From Parus major (taxonomy: Eukaryota > Chordata > Aves > Passeriformes > Paridae): a stretch of 64,000 nt of DNA. The notes under the pieces are model-generated. The model worked only from the letters and a program-made list of their open reading frames with translations. It was not told the origin of the DNA and did not search any database. The DNA lies in contig NC_031772.1 in the NCBI RefSeq assembly GCF_001522545.3, positions 5,501,759 through 5,565,758 of the forward strand. Direction: 5' to 3'. The translations under genes and the position numbers were made by a program. Positions 27,473 through 40,791 of the stretch are shown one piece after another (the first letter of the stretch is position 1; each line of letters starts with the position of its first letter).

Positions 27473-28564
27473 AGAGACCACAGCAAAGATGTCCCACCTC
27501 CTGAAAACCCAGGACACGTTTTCCACCTGGAAAAGCTCCTTAACTCTATTGAAATCAGCTGTTAAAGCTCACGCCACAGGAGGAAGGACAGGGACAAAGG
27601 CAGCCGAAGGACAAAGACCCTTGGAATGGGTCTTGGTGAGAAGATCCGAGGTACACAAAGGTTCATGGGGTTAAAAGTCTGCTTTTTCCTGCCTTTTCAA
27701 GCACATAATCACTTGCTTTAGTTGCTAGAGACGCCTCCCTCCCAGCTCTTGGGGAATATATTGTCTCAGCAGGCAGAGGGGGATGAACTCATCGTGGTTT
27801 CCCAATCCTGACCAGGGGCTCTGCGAGCTACTGGCAATACATATAATAAGTTATTATGCAAATAAAAACTGGACCCAGCCAAGGGAAATATGCTGGCTCT
27901 TCAAGTCCCATCTGCATCCCAGCAAGGATCTCAATGAACTTTAAAATCCTTATTGTCACCACAATGGGCAATATTATATTCTAGTTTGGATCTGTTCCTT
28001 CGGAGCATTAGCTCTCATTTGGAGATATTTTTAGATTTTCCTATCCCACTCCTCATTATGAAACACTGAGCTGCAGATTGATTTATTTCTTAAAAGCAAG
28101 TTGCTGTTTTCCCAATAACAGATTTAACAAATTTGTTCCACCTGTTCAGCTATGCTTCCAATGTCTTTTTTGTGGTTTCATTGAAGTTTTTTTTAATCCA
28201 AACCTCAAAGCCTCTAAACTCAGCATTAAAAGACAAGCTCAGCATCATCACTACCACTCACAATTCAAATGCTGCTCCAAATTACTGCAAGCTTTCATTT
28301 GTAAGTTGATACAGACACCAAGATTATGGAGTTTAATGGCTGTGGGCACAAACACACACTCTTCCAAGGGCATTCTCCTACTGGAAATCCTGTCTTGCTG
28401 GAGCAGGGACTCGCTGCCTCATCCCCTCCATCCTTCTCCCTCACCCCAGCTGACCTCAGCCCCCAATGGCAGACAGAGCTACTGAAACAGAAATTAAATC
28501 ATCCTATATATTAAATAATCCTATATTCACCAGAGCCACTCCAGCCCAGTGTTTTCCATCATTT

Positions 28565-28660
28565 TGTGGAAGAAGCTGTGGTTGCCCCATCTCTGGAAAA
28601 GTCCAAGGCCAGGCTGGAGCAATCTGGGATAGTGGAAGGTGTTCCTGCCCATGGGAACGG
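28565..28660 (+). repeat. CR1 LINE fragment
   Basis: Sense CR1 (GTCCAAGGCCAGGCTGGAGCA, GTGGAAGGTGTTCCTGCCC), lacking its 3' tail. Confidence 0.85.
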
Positions 28661-29006
28661 GGTTGCCCCATCCTGACCCACCCCACTGCTTCTAAGAACC
28701 GTTCATTTGCTCGAACAACCTCTTTCTGTGCAGCCTTAATTCACAACTGACCACGGGAGAAGTCTCAAAAGAAGAATTTTTAGCTTTCCCGAACCATTCC
28801 TTGGCAAATATTTTAGGAGCAGCATTTCAGGGCAGCAATTTCCTGGCGGGTGATTGGAGTGCACAGGTGCGCACGAGAGCTGGCCAAAAACTCCGCTTCA
28901 TTTATGTGCAAATGGTTCTGCTGTGGAGATTTCAGAGGGAAAGAAGAAAACAAGGATCCTGTATGAAATAACCCAAGTTCTTCCAATCCAAGCATGCAGT
29001 AGGAAA

Positions 29007-29180
29007 ATCATGGAATCACTGAGGCTGGAAAAGCCCTCTGAGATTGGAGTCCAACCATTCCCTCAGCACCACCAAGGCCACCACTGGCCATGTCCCCAAG
29101 TGCCACGTGCAGCTACAGGCATGGGGACTCCAGCACCCCTGTGCCAGGGCTGGACAACCCTTTCCATGCAAGGTGTCCCT
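29007..29180 (-). repeat. CR1 LINE fragment
   Basis: Antisense CR1 (AATCATGGAATCACTGAGGC, GGACAACCCTTTCCATG). Confidence 0.85.
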
Positions 29181-32100
29181 TAATGGCCAACAAGGCCCAA
29201 CCCTGCTGATCTTCTGCAGATCCTGAACAGCCTGACAGGTTCCTCTTCCCCACGCACACCAACCCTGGCACATCGTGGTGGAAAAGCCCACGAGGGGCCC
29301 AAACTCAGCCCAGCCCAGAGAGCAATTCCCGATCTCCGAAACGAGCAATTCACTGGATGTAAAGATAAATGGAGTGACTCCTCATCCTCCTGCAGCCCCA
29401 GCTGCCACACACATCTCTCCACTGGCTCCCAGTCAAGAGAGCTCCCTAAATCACTCACCCTGTGGGGTGAAGCCCTGGCTACACCAAGCCCAGCTGAACC
29501 AACCAACCTAAAAGCCACCACAAGAGAAGCTGCCGGGGACACGGGACCAACAGGGCATCACGGAGAACATGGCCAATCTCTTCCATCTCTAAACCGCCAT
29601 AAATTTTCCTCACAGAAGTTCAAGATCTTCAAACCCAGAGAAGTGGCCTTAAAAAAAACCCCAAACATCCAAGCAATGGCCCTGGGTTTTGTTCCATCTC
29701 AGGCGCCCGTCAGGCTGACACGTCCCGACACGAGAGCCCGGGGGCCAAAAGGGACACGGGGACATCCAGCTCAGCCACGGCTCCTCCTGCGCTCAGACCT
29801 CTCCCCGGAGCACAATTCCCTCCACAACCAACCTCGTTATCAGCAGGAACATTTCAGCTGGGTCCCTTTCAGGGTAAGGCCAAAAGTAAAATCCAGGGAA
29901 GGCGGATTTCTGGAGCAGCAATAATTCCAGCTCTGTTCTGGGGACGTCGGGCATATTTCATGGGAAGATGTCAGCTCCTCACATTTAATGCTGACACTGT
30001 CATTTGCCCTTCAGCGAGAAGAAAGGCATGTAAGCAACACAAACCAAACTGAAATTTCCCCATTGCAAAGCATTCCTGCCAGGAATCACAATCCCAGTGT
30101 CATGTTTCTTATGCCCTTCCTTCCACAATAGCCCTCGAAGGCCACACTTCCAAAGTTTTATTGCTCAGAATTCCTCATGCCAGAGTTCACAGAGCATCCT
30201 GGACACCCTCTGGACCAGTTTCAGGCCAGTGCCTTTCTATATCGGAGGGAAATCAAAGGCAGCAGCTGGATCAGGACCAACATTACAACTTTATTCCTGA
30301 TTTTTCGTGTCAAAGTCCCCGTTTCTCACAAATGCAGTTCTGCTTCATTCTTCAAACACACGCAAAACCAGGACAGAGGGACTGGTGGATGAACATGTGA
30401 CACAAAACCCTCACAGAAACATTTACTCACATTTAATTCCCATTTATTAGCATTTAATAATACCTCAGACCAATCCAGCCCCAGCACAAGGGGAAGTGCA
30501 GCTGGGGTGAGGGCTGAGATGACTTTAGGGGTCTCAGGAAGGACTATCCCTTCCAAAGTCAGTTTTTACTGCCCAACCCAAGTGTTTTCCTTTAGTTGTT
30601 TCTAACCCACCTCTTCACCAGCCTCTAAGAGCCTCACAGAAGTTAAAAGTTAAACCCCTTCCAATCCCAGTGTTTTTAAAACTCTGATTCAGGCACTATC
30701 TCACCACACCTGGCCTCGCTCCAATTAACCCCTAAATGCCAAGGAGTCAAACAAAAAGCAAAAAAATCATTTGTTATCTCCAAGCTGCATCTGCTGACAA
30801 ACCCTGCAGTGGGGTTTTTGTTGCTATTGTTCTCCAGGTTTGGGCTTTTTGAGCACTTCATGATAAGAAAATTGTTCGGTAAATATGTCAGGAGCCCTTC
30901 CCTGTCAGCCGTCATCGCCTCGGGGTGTGATTGCTGTTCACAGACATCAAAATTTTTGCTATTTGCCAGATTTCAGAAAGCAAACTTGGATCCCCTGGGA
31001 GATACCTGGCGCTGCTCGTGTGCACCAGCAGCAGGAATTTTTTAACTCCTTCAGTACCTGATCCAGCTTGAAGCCACATGGGATCTTCACAGGGATCTGA
31101 CTAAAGGGTATCACCTGCCCCAAACACCCCATGAACCCTCGTTAGCAGAATTATCATTTATAAATTGGGGTTTCAGCATCTTCAGAGATGGGGGAAAAAA
31201 AGAGTTTGGAGTCAGAAGGACTGAACAGAGAAGCTCATGGTCAGTGAGTGGGGGGGACACCAGGGGTCCCTGGGGGACTTCTCCTGAACCCATCTGCACA
31301 AAACCAGGCTCAAAAAGCCTTTCTTAGGAACAAGCTCTTTAATATTCCAGCCAAAACCCCCCTGGTCCAACCTTCAGGTACCAGAGGAGAAGAACTTGAG
31401 TTATTCTCAGGTGAATGTGACCCTCAGCTGTCACCTCAGCAATGGGATGGCAGAGGGACCCCACAGCGCTCGTGTGAGGTGCTGCTGTCTGGGATGGGGT
31501 GAGGATAGAGGCAAGGGGATGAAAGCATCGCTGAGAGCCCCAAATTCCATATCACCTCCAAACAGCCCAGTTATTCTGGAAAGCAGGAGAAAAGCTGCCC
31601 AGCAGCAAAGGGAGGAAAGAGTTGACAGCTCTTTGCTGCATCCAGCGTCATTTTCCTTGGCAAATCCCGGCTGTTGTTGGAAACGTGCGCCAGACGCCGG
31701 GATCGGAGCTGAGCCTGAAGGAGCAGCACTTGGGATTTAACACTTGAAGATCTCAGCTTCCCAGAGCTCCTCCTGCAGCTCTATCCCAGCCAGGACACGG
31801 ACACAGCACATCTGAAACTGTCCAAGCCCTGCAGCCACACAGGGGAGTGTGAACGACCTGCCCAGCACCTGCTGGAAGTCTAATCCTGCTTTTATTAGGA
31901 ATGTGCTGGCTCTCAGCATCCCTGGCAGTGGCACAGAGATTCTCCTGCCCCTCTGCTGCTGGTGCTGAGCCCGAAATAAGAACCAGCCCCTGGGAACACA
32001 GGGGAGATGCACTGGACTGAGCCTGGAGTGCTGGATTCCATCCAGGGGATCCAGGGATTACACCAGACAGCATTCCTGCAGGGGCTGAGCATGGTGGCTC

Positions 32101-32282
32101 TCCCATCTCCTAAGCAAAATCCACCCCACCAGCAAAATGTTGAGTTTTTCACTTGGTTTCAGCATCTCACCAGACACAGAGGCCAAGCTCAGCTGAGCCA
32201 GGATTAGTGCTGAGCTCCCAAGGCTCAGCTGAAACCTTCAGTTCAAGGACTTTTCCTGCACAAATTCCCTTTCCAGAGAATG

Positions 32283-32525
32283 AATTCCAGAATGGATTGT
32301 GTGGGAAGGACCTTAAAGCTCATCCCCTGCCATGGACAGGGACACCTTCCACTATCCCAGGTTGCTCCAAGCCCTGTCCAGCCTGGCCTTGGACACTTCC
32401 AGGGATGGAGCAGACACAGAATCTGTGCCAGGGCCTCACCACCCTCACAGGGAAGAATTCCTTCCCAATATCCCATCTAAATCAACCCTCTTAGTTTAAA
32501 TCCATCACCCCTTGTCCTTTCACCA
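32283..32525 (-). repeat. CR1 LINE fragment
   Basis: Antisense CR1 (CCAGAATGGATTGTGTGGGA, CACCTTCCACTATCCCAGG, CCTTCCCAATATCCCATC). Confidence 0.9.
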
Positions 32526-33649
32526 TCAAGTCCTGCACAGCCCAGGAATCTGTGCAGGAGCCGTGTTCTGAACCAAACAACTCTTGTCAACAACAGGAGA
32601 AAACCCCAAGCTGGCAATAAAGATATTGCTCAAAGGAAGATTTAACATTCCTTTAAAATGGACAATTACCAGCTTTAAACTTTGCCTTCCTGACCCCCTA
32701 GAAAAAAACCCCTCCTTTTGACCTTAGAAATCTGCCAGCATTTATTTACTGAGGCAGGTGGAGGTAATTCCTGATGGGCTTCCCTCGCCTTTGGATGGGA
32801 TCTCCCCCCTTCCCAGCAAGAGTTAACACCCCAGACAGCCAGAGCAAGCACCAACAAGCCCATCCACAGCCCCAAGGCAGCCAGCTACTCACTGAGTTCA
32901 TTATCACTCAAAAGATACAAACAGCTGCAGCAGAAAACCCAGCTCCTTCCTTCACCCTGCTCTGGAAATGCACCCCATCAGCTGCACATCCAGCGATTCC
33001 TTGTCTGATCCCACTTTTCTGCCACAGGTTACATTTTAGGGGAAAACATGAGAATTCAAGTTTTCCAGGCAGAGCCTTTCTGCAGCCACAGGAACATCAG
33101 CAACTGCAGTAAAAAAATTAAAATAAGCCTGTCATTTTTGAGTCTGAGCTGTTCCATCCTTTTGGATTGGCAACAGTTCCAGCTGCCAGCTTTAAATGCC
33201 TTATCCTATTTTCCTACCCCATGGGAAAATTAGAATAAAGTGCTGGTTAAGGGAACCAGTAGCTCAGCAACTTGTTTGCAAAGTTCAAGGAAATAATTGC
33301 TCTGAAATGATTTCCTAGATTAATTTCACTGAGCCCGGCATGTGGGGAAGACTGGAAGGATCACAAAGGTCTGTTTAGGCCATTAGTGCCTGCCCCACAT
33401 CCCTGGGAGACCCAGGGAAAGCTGCTGCTGCCTCATGGATCAGAAAACATAAAGAGGAATTCAAAGTTTTAGTTCTTTTTAGAAAATGTAAATATTATTA
33501 TCAAACAAGAATGAGATTCAAAGATCTGTATTTAATTTTTATTTTTTTTCTGGACAGGGCACTCTGATCATCTCAACTCTCTGGGAAGGAATGCCAGCAT
33601 TATCCAGTTAAAACAAGGAATGGAAAAGGGAGGAGACAACTGGGAAGAT

Positions 33650-33790
33650 GCCCTGAGAAGTTGTGGCTGCCCCGTTCCTGGAAGTGTCCAAGACCAGGCT
33701 GGAGCAATTTGGGAAGTGGAAGGAGTCCCTGCCCACGGAGGGAACGGGATGAGCTTTAAGGTCCCTTCCCACCCAAACCATTCTGGGATT
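33650..33790 (+). repeat. CR1 LINE fragment
   Basis: Sense CR1 3' end (GTGTCCAAGACCAGGCTGGAG, CCCACCCAAACCATTCTGGG). Confidence 0.9.
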
Positions 33791-34347
33791 AAGCAGCACA
33801 AAAGGGTCTGTCCCACACAGCAGCTCCCCAAGCCTCCCAGCTGCAGATAAATTACAACCACAGAGCCTGTACCTGCTCCCCGGTGGATTTGACTTCCAGC
33901 ACCAGCTCAGGGAACACCTTCCCTGCCTCTCCCCTCTGAGTGCTTTGTGCCTCGGGAGAGGCCAAAAGCCCAGAGGTGACAGGAATTGCAAAAAGGGATT
34001 AAAGGACAAAGGCAGCACTCAGGGACAGCACCCCGCTGGCCTGGCACGGGATTTAACCCTGCTGTCACTCAGGGATGGGATTTAACCCCTGGGGCACCGG
34101 CACTGCCCAGGAAGGGTCTGATCTCCCAAGGCCCAGGCAAGAGGCAGCTCTGGCAGGAGGTAACTCTTCCCCAGTCCTTCCCTCCTGTCCTGGGAGCGTC
34201 CAGCAGCTTCCAGCCCTTGTGGCCATTGTCCTGCCACACCACACAGTGACCACAGCCCCACACAGCACAAACAACCCTCACCCCGTCCACCACGGCAAAG
34301 CCACATCACACAACAGCCATCACCACAAAGCCACCGAGCCAGAGCTC

Positions 34348-35198
34348 NNNNNNNNNNNNNNNNNNNNNNNNNNNNNNNNNNNNNNNNNNNNNNNNNNNNN
34401 NNNNNNNNNNNNNNNNNNNNNNNNNNNNNNNNNNNNNNNNNNNNNNNNNNNNNNNNNNNNNNNNNNNNNNNNNNNNNNNNNNNNNNNNNNNNNNNNNNNN
34501 NNNNNNNNNNNNNNNNNNNNNNNNNNNNNNNNNNNNNNNNNNNNNNNNNNNNNNNNNNNNNNNNNNNNNNNNNNNNNNNNNNNNNNNNNNNNNNNNNNNN
34601 NNNNNNNNNNNNNNNNNNNNNNNNNNNNNNNNNNNNNNNNNNNNNNNNNNNNNNNNNNNNNNNNNNNNNNNNNNNNNNNNNNNNNNNNNNNNNNNNNNNN
34701 NNNNNNNNNNNNNNNNNNNNNNNNNNNNNNNNNNNNNNNNNNNNNNNNNNNNNNNNNNNNNNNNNNNNNNNNNNNNNNNNNNNNNNNNNNNNNNNNNNNN
34801 NNNNNNNNNNNNNNNNNNNNNNNNNNNNNNNNNNNNNNNNNNNNNNNNNNNNNNNNNNNNNNNNNNNNNNNNNNNNNNNNNNNNNNNNNNNNNNNNNNNN
34901 NNNNNNNNNNNNNNNNNNNNNNNNNNNNNNNNNNNNNNNNNNNNNNNNNNNNNNNNNNNNNNNNNNNNNNNNNNNNNNNNNNNNNNNNNNNNNNNNNNNN
35001 NNNNNNNNNNNNNNNNNNNNNNNNNNNNNNNNNNNNNNNNNNNNNNNNNNNNNNNNNNNNNNNNNNNNNNNNNNNNNNNNNNNNNNNNNNNNNNNNNNNN
35101 NNNNNNNNNNNNNNNNNNNNNNNNNNNNNNNNNNNNNNNNNNNNNNNNNNNNNNNNNNNNNNNNNNNNNNNNNNNNNNNNNNNNNNNNNNNNNNNNNN
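34348..35198. other. assembly gap (851 N) in EDA intron 1
   Basis: A run of N ending directly in a 20-bp tandem repeat, so the gap is probably an unresolved repeat array. Confidence 0.98.
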
Positions 35199-35280
35199 GG
35201 AACACAGACCGTCCCCACGGAACACAGACCGTCCCCACGGAACACAGACCGTCCCCACGGAACACAGACCGTCCCCATGG
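35199..35280. repeat. 20-bp tandem repeat at gap edge
   Basis: About four near-perfect copies of a 20-bp unit (GTCCCCACGGAACACAGACC) emerge from the gap. The array probably extends into it. Confidence 0.9.
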
Positions 35281-35735
35281 ACCCTCACACCAGGGACACA
35301 AACCCTCACCACACGATGCCACCTCGTGTCACACAATGTCACACAACTCAACCCTACGCCATGCAGTGAACCCAAATCCTGATGGGACCCTTCCAGTTCA
35401 GCAGATTCTGGGATTCTACTCAAGAGCCATCCCCAAGGATGCTCCGAGCTCCATCCCTGGAGCTGAGATGCAGCCAGGCAGGAAGATGCTGGCAATTCCA
35501 TTTGGAAGGTGTTACAGGGCTGGCACCCCATCAATGGGCTCCTGCATCATTAGGACTTTGCACTTATAACAGAATTTCATTTGGGCTTAGGGAAAGAGCT
35601 CGTTTCCATCCACACCCATCTGGGAGTGATTATTCCTGCTGTAGTAGCATCCAGGCCCGACTGGCATCGGCACCATTAGCACACAAACCCAGAGTTTAAC
35701 GAGAGAGCACTTACCACTGCAACCACCCCATAAAG

Positions 35736-35872
35736 GCACTTAACCACGGTAAAATTGCATCCAAATCTCCCACTTAACCACGGCAAAACTGCATCCAAAA
35801 CTCCCACTTAACCACGGCAAAACTGCATCCAAATCTTCCACTTAACCACAGCAAAATCACATCAAACCTCCC
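35736..35872. repeat. ~33-bp tandem repeat, four copies
   Basis: Four imperfect copies of a unit containing CACTTAACCACGGCAAAA and CTGCATCCAAATC lie in EDA intron 1. Confidence 0.85.
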
Positions 35873-36639
35873 TGTGATTCCATGCTTGTGCACAATGGAT
35901 CCTGACAGATTACACCTCTCCAGGGACACACTTCCCACTTACTCACTGCATGGAGTTTCCTCAGTGCTTCACATCCCCCAAACCCCTCACACACCGGTAT
36001 CTTCTGCAGCCAGACACCTCTAAAAATAACATCCTCCCCAAGTGTTGAAAGATATTAAAATATAAAGCTATTAACATATAATAAGACTGGAATGAGAGCT
36101 CCGCATGCTCTGAAGCTCTCAGGGTTTGGCTTCCAGTCAAGAAAAATATATTGGATTAGTCTGAGAGCAAAATTAGGCTGGTGTGCAGTTTAATTAGCAT
36201 TACAAGACACTACATGTGTATGGGAGAGCAGGGAAGATTTATGTTATTATGTGGTAAGAAAAATAATGTTAAAAGGTTAAAATAATATGGGGTTGATACA
36301 GCACTATTTACTCTGGGGTTAAGGGGAAGATAATTTTGGAATGCTGTTAAAAACCCAAGTTCAGGGATTTGCCAGGGAACTCATCGAAAAATAGTGGAAA
36401 AACCCTGCAATTTGGTCATGGGTCAGTCAAACACTTACTCTGACAGCAACATTCTCCATCAAGGAACTCAGTAAATGCTGATAAAATGTCCTGGTCCTCA
36501 CACAAAGTCACAGTTTTCCTCCTTCATGGAATGAGTGGAAAACAGAAATGAAACCCCAGCTCAGCTGTGGAGGAGGCCGGGGGGGCAGAAGGAAAGGCAC
36601 CCTTGCAGCACCATAAATCTGGGAATAAGGACTTTGGGA

Positions 36640-36735
36640 AGGTCCTGACTGAGTTGAAGGTGTCCCTGCCTGTGGCAGAGATGGGACTCTGTGGCCTTGA
36701 GAGGTCCCTTCCACCCCAAACCCTTCTGTGATTTC
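36640..36735 (+). repeat. CR1 LINE fragment, diverged
   Basis: Sense CR1 3' end (GTCCCTGCCTGTGGCAGAG, CCACCCCAAACCCTTCTGTG). Confidence 0.8.
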
Positions 36736-37522
36736 CCAAGGACCAGCTGGGCTGTTCCCACACAGCCAAAGGTTTCTCCTCACACCAGGAGTTCACCCCA
36801 CAGGACATGCAGGGATGCACCTCCAGCCCTCGGGAAGGCTCACACTGGATTTAATTTCCCAAAGGATTAATTTCCCAAACACATCAGCCACTGCCACGCT
36901 CCTGCCACTCTGCAGCATCTCAACAGGAGGAGTTCTGGATCCAGGCCAGATTTTGCATGGAATATTCATAGGCACAGCAGCAGGAATACGAGAATTCGAG
37001 TTGTGAATGAAGGTAACCAGAGCCTGACATTGGCCACAGAGCTCTGCAAGCTCCCATTATTGCCCTCTGAGAGCTTCTTCCAGCTAAAACCAGGACCCAC
37101 AAAGTGAAATTTGAGGGAAAACCCATGGTGGGGGCACTTCCCTAATCACCACCTTCCCTCTGCACAGACCCAGCCTTTCCCTAAGCCGGGATCAGAGCTG
37201 TGAAATCCCAGCACACAGGCCCTGAGCAGGGATTTAAAGGCCTGAGCCCACTGGCTGCTTCCAGAGGAGGCTGGAGAAGCATTTCCAACAGGAGCTCAAA
37301 GCTTTCAGCACGTTGGGCAGGTTCCAGCTGGGATGCAGGAAGCAGACATGGGGATGAAGACGCATGGATGAGCTACAGGTATGCTCAGGGTGGGAGAAGC
37401 CTCAGGAGCAGCTTGGACACCTTGAGAGCCTCTGTGCCAATCACACCAAGAGCTGGAGCCAGAATTAACTAAAATAAAATGGGAAAAATAACTGTAATTT
37501 CACACTGGTGAGGGGGGAAAGA

Positions 37523-37728
37523 AAAGGAAGAAATTCCTTCCTGTGAGGGTGGGGAGGCCCTGGCACAGGGTGCCCAGAGAAGCTGTGGTTGCTCCTGGAT
37601 CCCTGGAAGTGTCCAAGGCCTGGATGGACAGGGCTTGGAGCAACTTGGGCTAGTGGAAGGTGTCTCTGCCCAGGGACTGAATGAAATTTAAGCTCCTTTC
37701 CAGCTCAAACCATTCCATGATTCCATGG
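37523..37728 (+). repeat. CR1 LINE fragment
   Basis: Sense CR1 of about 200 bp (GAAATTCCTTCCTGTGAGGG, CAAACCATTCCATGATTCC). Confidence 0.9.
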
Positions 37729-40700
37729 GAGCGACGCCAGGGTCAGGAACACCGATGTGGGCACTGCTCCAAAGTGGGCACATCCCTTGTTGTAAAAGTG
37801 AGAAATGGAGACAGATCAGACACCTTGGCACCGGGAAGGTGAAATGCCAATAAGGAAACTGCTGCTCAGCACATTTTTTTTGATGACTCAGCACCTCCCC
37901 TCCCTCCCCCCCCCACCAGCTGCGAGCGCCTCCACAATTCGTTTGACAAAACCAATGGCATTTGATCCCATTCCCAGGCTTTGGCAGTTTTTATCCCTGT
38001 CTTGGGACACTCTCAGGGCACACACTTCACCCAGCATCAGCCAAAAAACAAGTTTTGGCAGAAGCGTGGCATGACACAGATTTGGTTGGAGAAAAAACAC
38101 AGGAATGTGATGCTCTGCACAGCTCAAATATTCCAATGATAATTTTTTGACAGCAAAATACGATTTAATTTTGACACAAAATCCTCTGAAGGGACACAGT
38201 GCCCTGGTGTGGATCTCCATGAGCAAAGCTTATCAGACAGAATCCCTCTCCCATCCCACAGGACACCCATCCAGAGGGATTAATCGGATTTTATCCCACC
38301 AGCCAAGGCTCCACCACTCCCCAAACCCTCTCTGACACCTCTGAGCCACTGAAGAGTCAATGAATTAAAGCAGCTCTAACAAACTCCTCATCTCGCAGCC
38401 AACGTGGTGATGCAACACCCGGCGGGTTCTGGGACAAAGATGTGGAACTACAATGCCTCAACCTCTGCCATGAAAATCTGCCCTTCCATCCCAAATGAGT
38501 TACATATTTGGATACCCTGTGAGATAGGGAAGCGGGGTGTTATCGAGCTGCCAAATCTCACTCCTGTCATGAGGTCATTTCTGGCACGTGGCCAGGTGGG
38601 GTTTCAGCCAAAATCTCAGCGCTGACCATCGCTCCCCATCCTTCCCCCTGTGCTCCTCTTCCTCCTGCCTCAGGTCAGAAAGATGGGGGTGGAATAAAAT
38701 GATTAAAAAATAAAGAAAAAAGGGTCAGGAAGGGGAGTATCTTTTGGGTTTAAGTCAGTTTCTACAATCACAACACACACAGCACTTGGCCTCTTCACTG
38801 AGGACACCTCAGCAGCTGAATGACATTTGAGGGCTCACAGCCCTGTGGTCATTGGTGCCCCCCAAATAAACCCTGGCTCTGACCATGGTCCTCAGGAGAG
38901 AAACGTCATTGATCACACCCCTTGAATTAATTATTTAGTAATTTCAGCCCAATTTATGCATGCATCACATGTATGGGATGACCCTTTGGGTTTGTCAGCA
39001 GCACAGCTCGGAAGAGCTGCCAGGAACTGCACACGCACCCCAAAGCTGGACAGTAACTTCCTAAATAAAGTTATTTGCAAACTCCTCATTTCACTGCTTT
39101 AATCACTGAAGGGATGCACTCACAGCACCCCAGGACACCCAAAGTATTTGTTTTTAGCTCCACATCGACTCAAGGCAGAAAAAATCAGTGAGAAACGGGT
39201 GAGCAGCACCACTAAAAATCCCATTTATCACACGTTGTCACGGCAGCCATTCCCAACCAGAGCAGCTCGGGATGCTCAGGCTCCCTTCCCCATGTCCCTA
39301 CTACCAGCAACCCTTGTCTCCAACCCAACTGCTTCAACGTGCCCCAAAGAATATTTCATCTCAAGCCTGACAGGCCAGATGTAGAATAAAGAAATAAATA
39401 ATTAGCGTTACCTTATCTGGAGTCCGTCAGCTGCAGCGAGCGACGCTCAGAGCTCCATCCGCATCCAGAGACAAATTATCTAACGCTGTAATTTATGAAT
39501 GCCTCAAGTATTTGCCCTGGTATTTCATTATACACTCGCTGGAAAGAAGAGCTCGAAAGACTAAACAGATCCAGCACGATAACACGAAAGGCACTCCAGC
39601 CGTGCGCTATTCCAAGGCAACCCAGGAATCCCAGCACGACATCAAACTGCTTCGGCTCACTCTGTGTTGACACTGCTCGAGGGGCAGCGAGGGGAGAGCG
39701 ATGACCCGGGAGCTCGGCTTCCCTCCGGTTCAACGCTGGACTTGGATTTATTATGGGAAGCTGCGGGATCCAGGCAGCGAAGGAAGCGCAAGCCCGCTCG
39801 GCTTTCCCGGGGGCAGCCGAGGCCGGCGCGGCGGAACGGCTCCCGCTGCCAAGTGGGAGGAAGAGTTCCAAACTCGCCGCTTTATCAAAGCTATTTTTGT
39901 CCTTCCCCCCCACACGCTGATAACCAGCAAGGCGAGGACCGCCGGGGTGCCGAGGCAGGGCTTGGCATCTCCCCCGAAACCCCGCTGCGACTCCGCGGCA
40001 AAGCCACCCCGGCACCTTGGGGGAGCGGGCCATCCGCTCGGGAGGCTCGGAGGGGAGGAAACTCCTTCCTCCAGCTTATCCTGCTCGCAGCGAGGTTTCG
40101 TGCCTGGAAAAAATGAGCTAAGTTTGCGAGCGGAGGCCCCAGCTCCGCTCCGGCTTTCCCAGAGGCTCTCGGGACAGGCGACCCCCCCGAGGGGCTGGGG
40201 ACAGCGGCGGGGACAACCGGGAGGCTGCTGCCCACCTGTCCTGCACCGACTGAGGAGCTGCTGCGGGGGGGACACCGAGGCATCACCCAAAAGGTGATGC
40301 ACTGGGCTGGGGGAGCAGTGGAATCACGAACCCGGCGCAGGAGGAGGGAGGGAGGGAGGGAGGGGAGCGAGCGGAGGCCGTGCGGGACCGGGACCCAGCG
40401 CGCACGGCGGGTGCGGGGCTGAGCCGTGCGGGGCTCCCCGGCAGCAGCACCCCGCGCCCGGAGGAACCCCGCAAGGGCCGGGGCAGAGCCGCTGCCCCCC
40501 GCCAAGGCTGGGCTGTCGGGACACACGGCGGGTCTGTCGCGACAGGGAGACGGCGAGCAGCAGGTGGAACACAGGCGGCCCCGCAGCCCGTCACCCCCAG
40601 CCCAGACGAGTTTCCCGCGCGTTTCACCCCCGCACCGCAACTTCGGGGCTTTCCCCCATTTCTCCCCCAAACTCTGCCGAGAGGCCGTCCCGCAGCGCCC

Positions 40701-40791
40701 CGCGGCGCGGCACCGGAGCGCGGCACCGGAGCCGGGGGATGGCCCCGAGCGGCGCGGAGCCCCCGGTCCCCCCGCCCCCGGCCGGACCCAC

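Larger units (their letters stand above)
5075..40791 (-). other. EDA: EDA intron 1 (35.7 kb)
   Basis: The intron lies between the donor at 40791 and the acceptor at 5075. It contains about 18 CR1 fragments, an 851-base assembly gap and three short tandem repeats. I recognise no protein-coding exon inside it. The mammalian intron 1 is known to be several hundred kb, so the avian one is strongly compacted. The long open frames in it are chance or CR1-derived. Confidence 0.9.

Noticed and set aside
34075..35382. Long open frames across the N run
   Set aside because: They exist only because unknown bases contain no stops.
5075..40791. An avian counterpart of the mammalian EDA-hosted microRNA miR-676
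   Set aside because: I noticed no matching hairpin arms on the minus strand by eye; a covariance or BLAST search would be needed to be certain.
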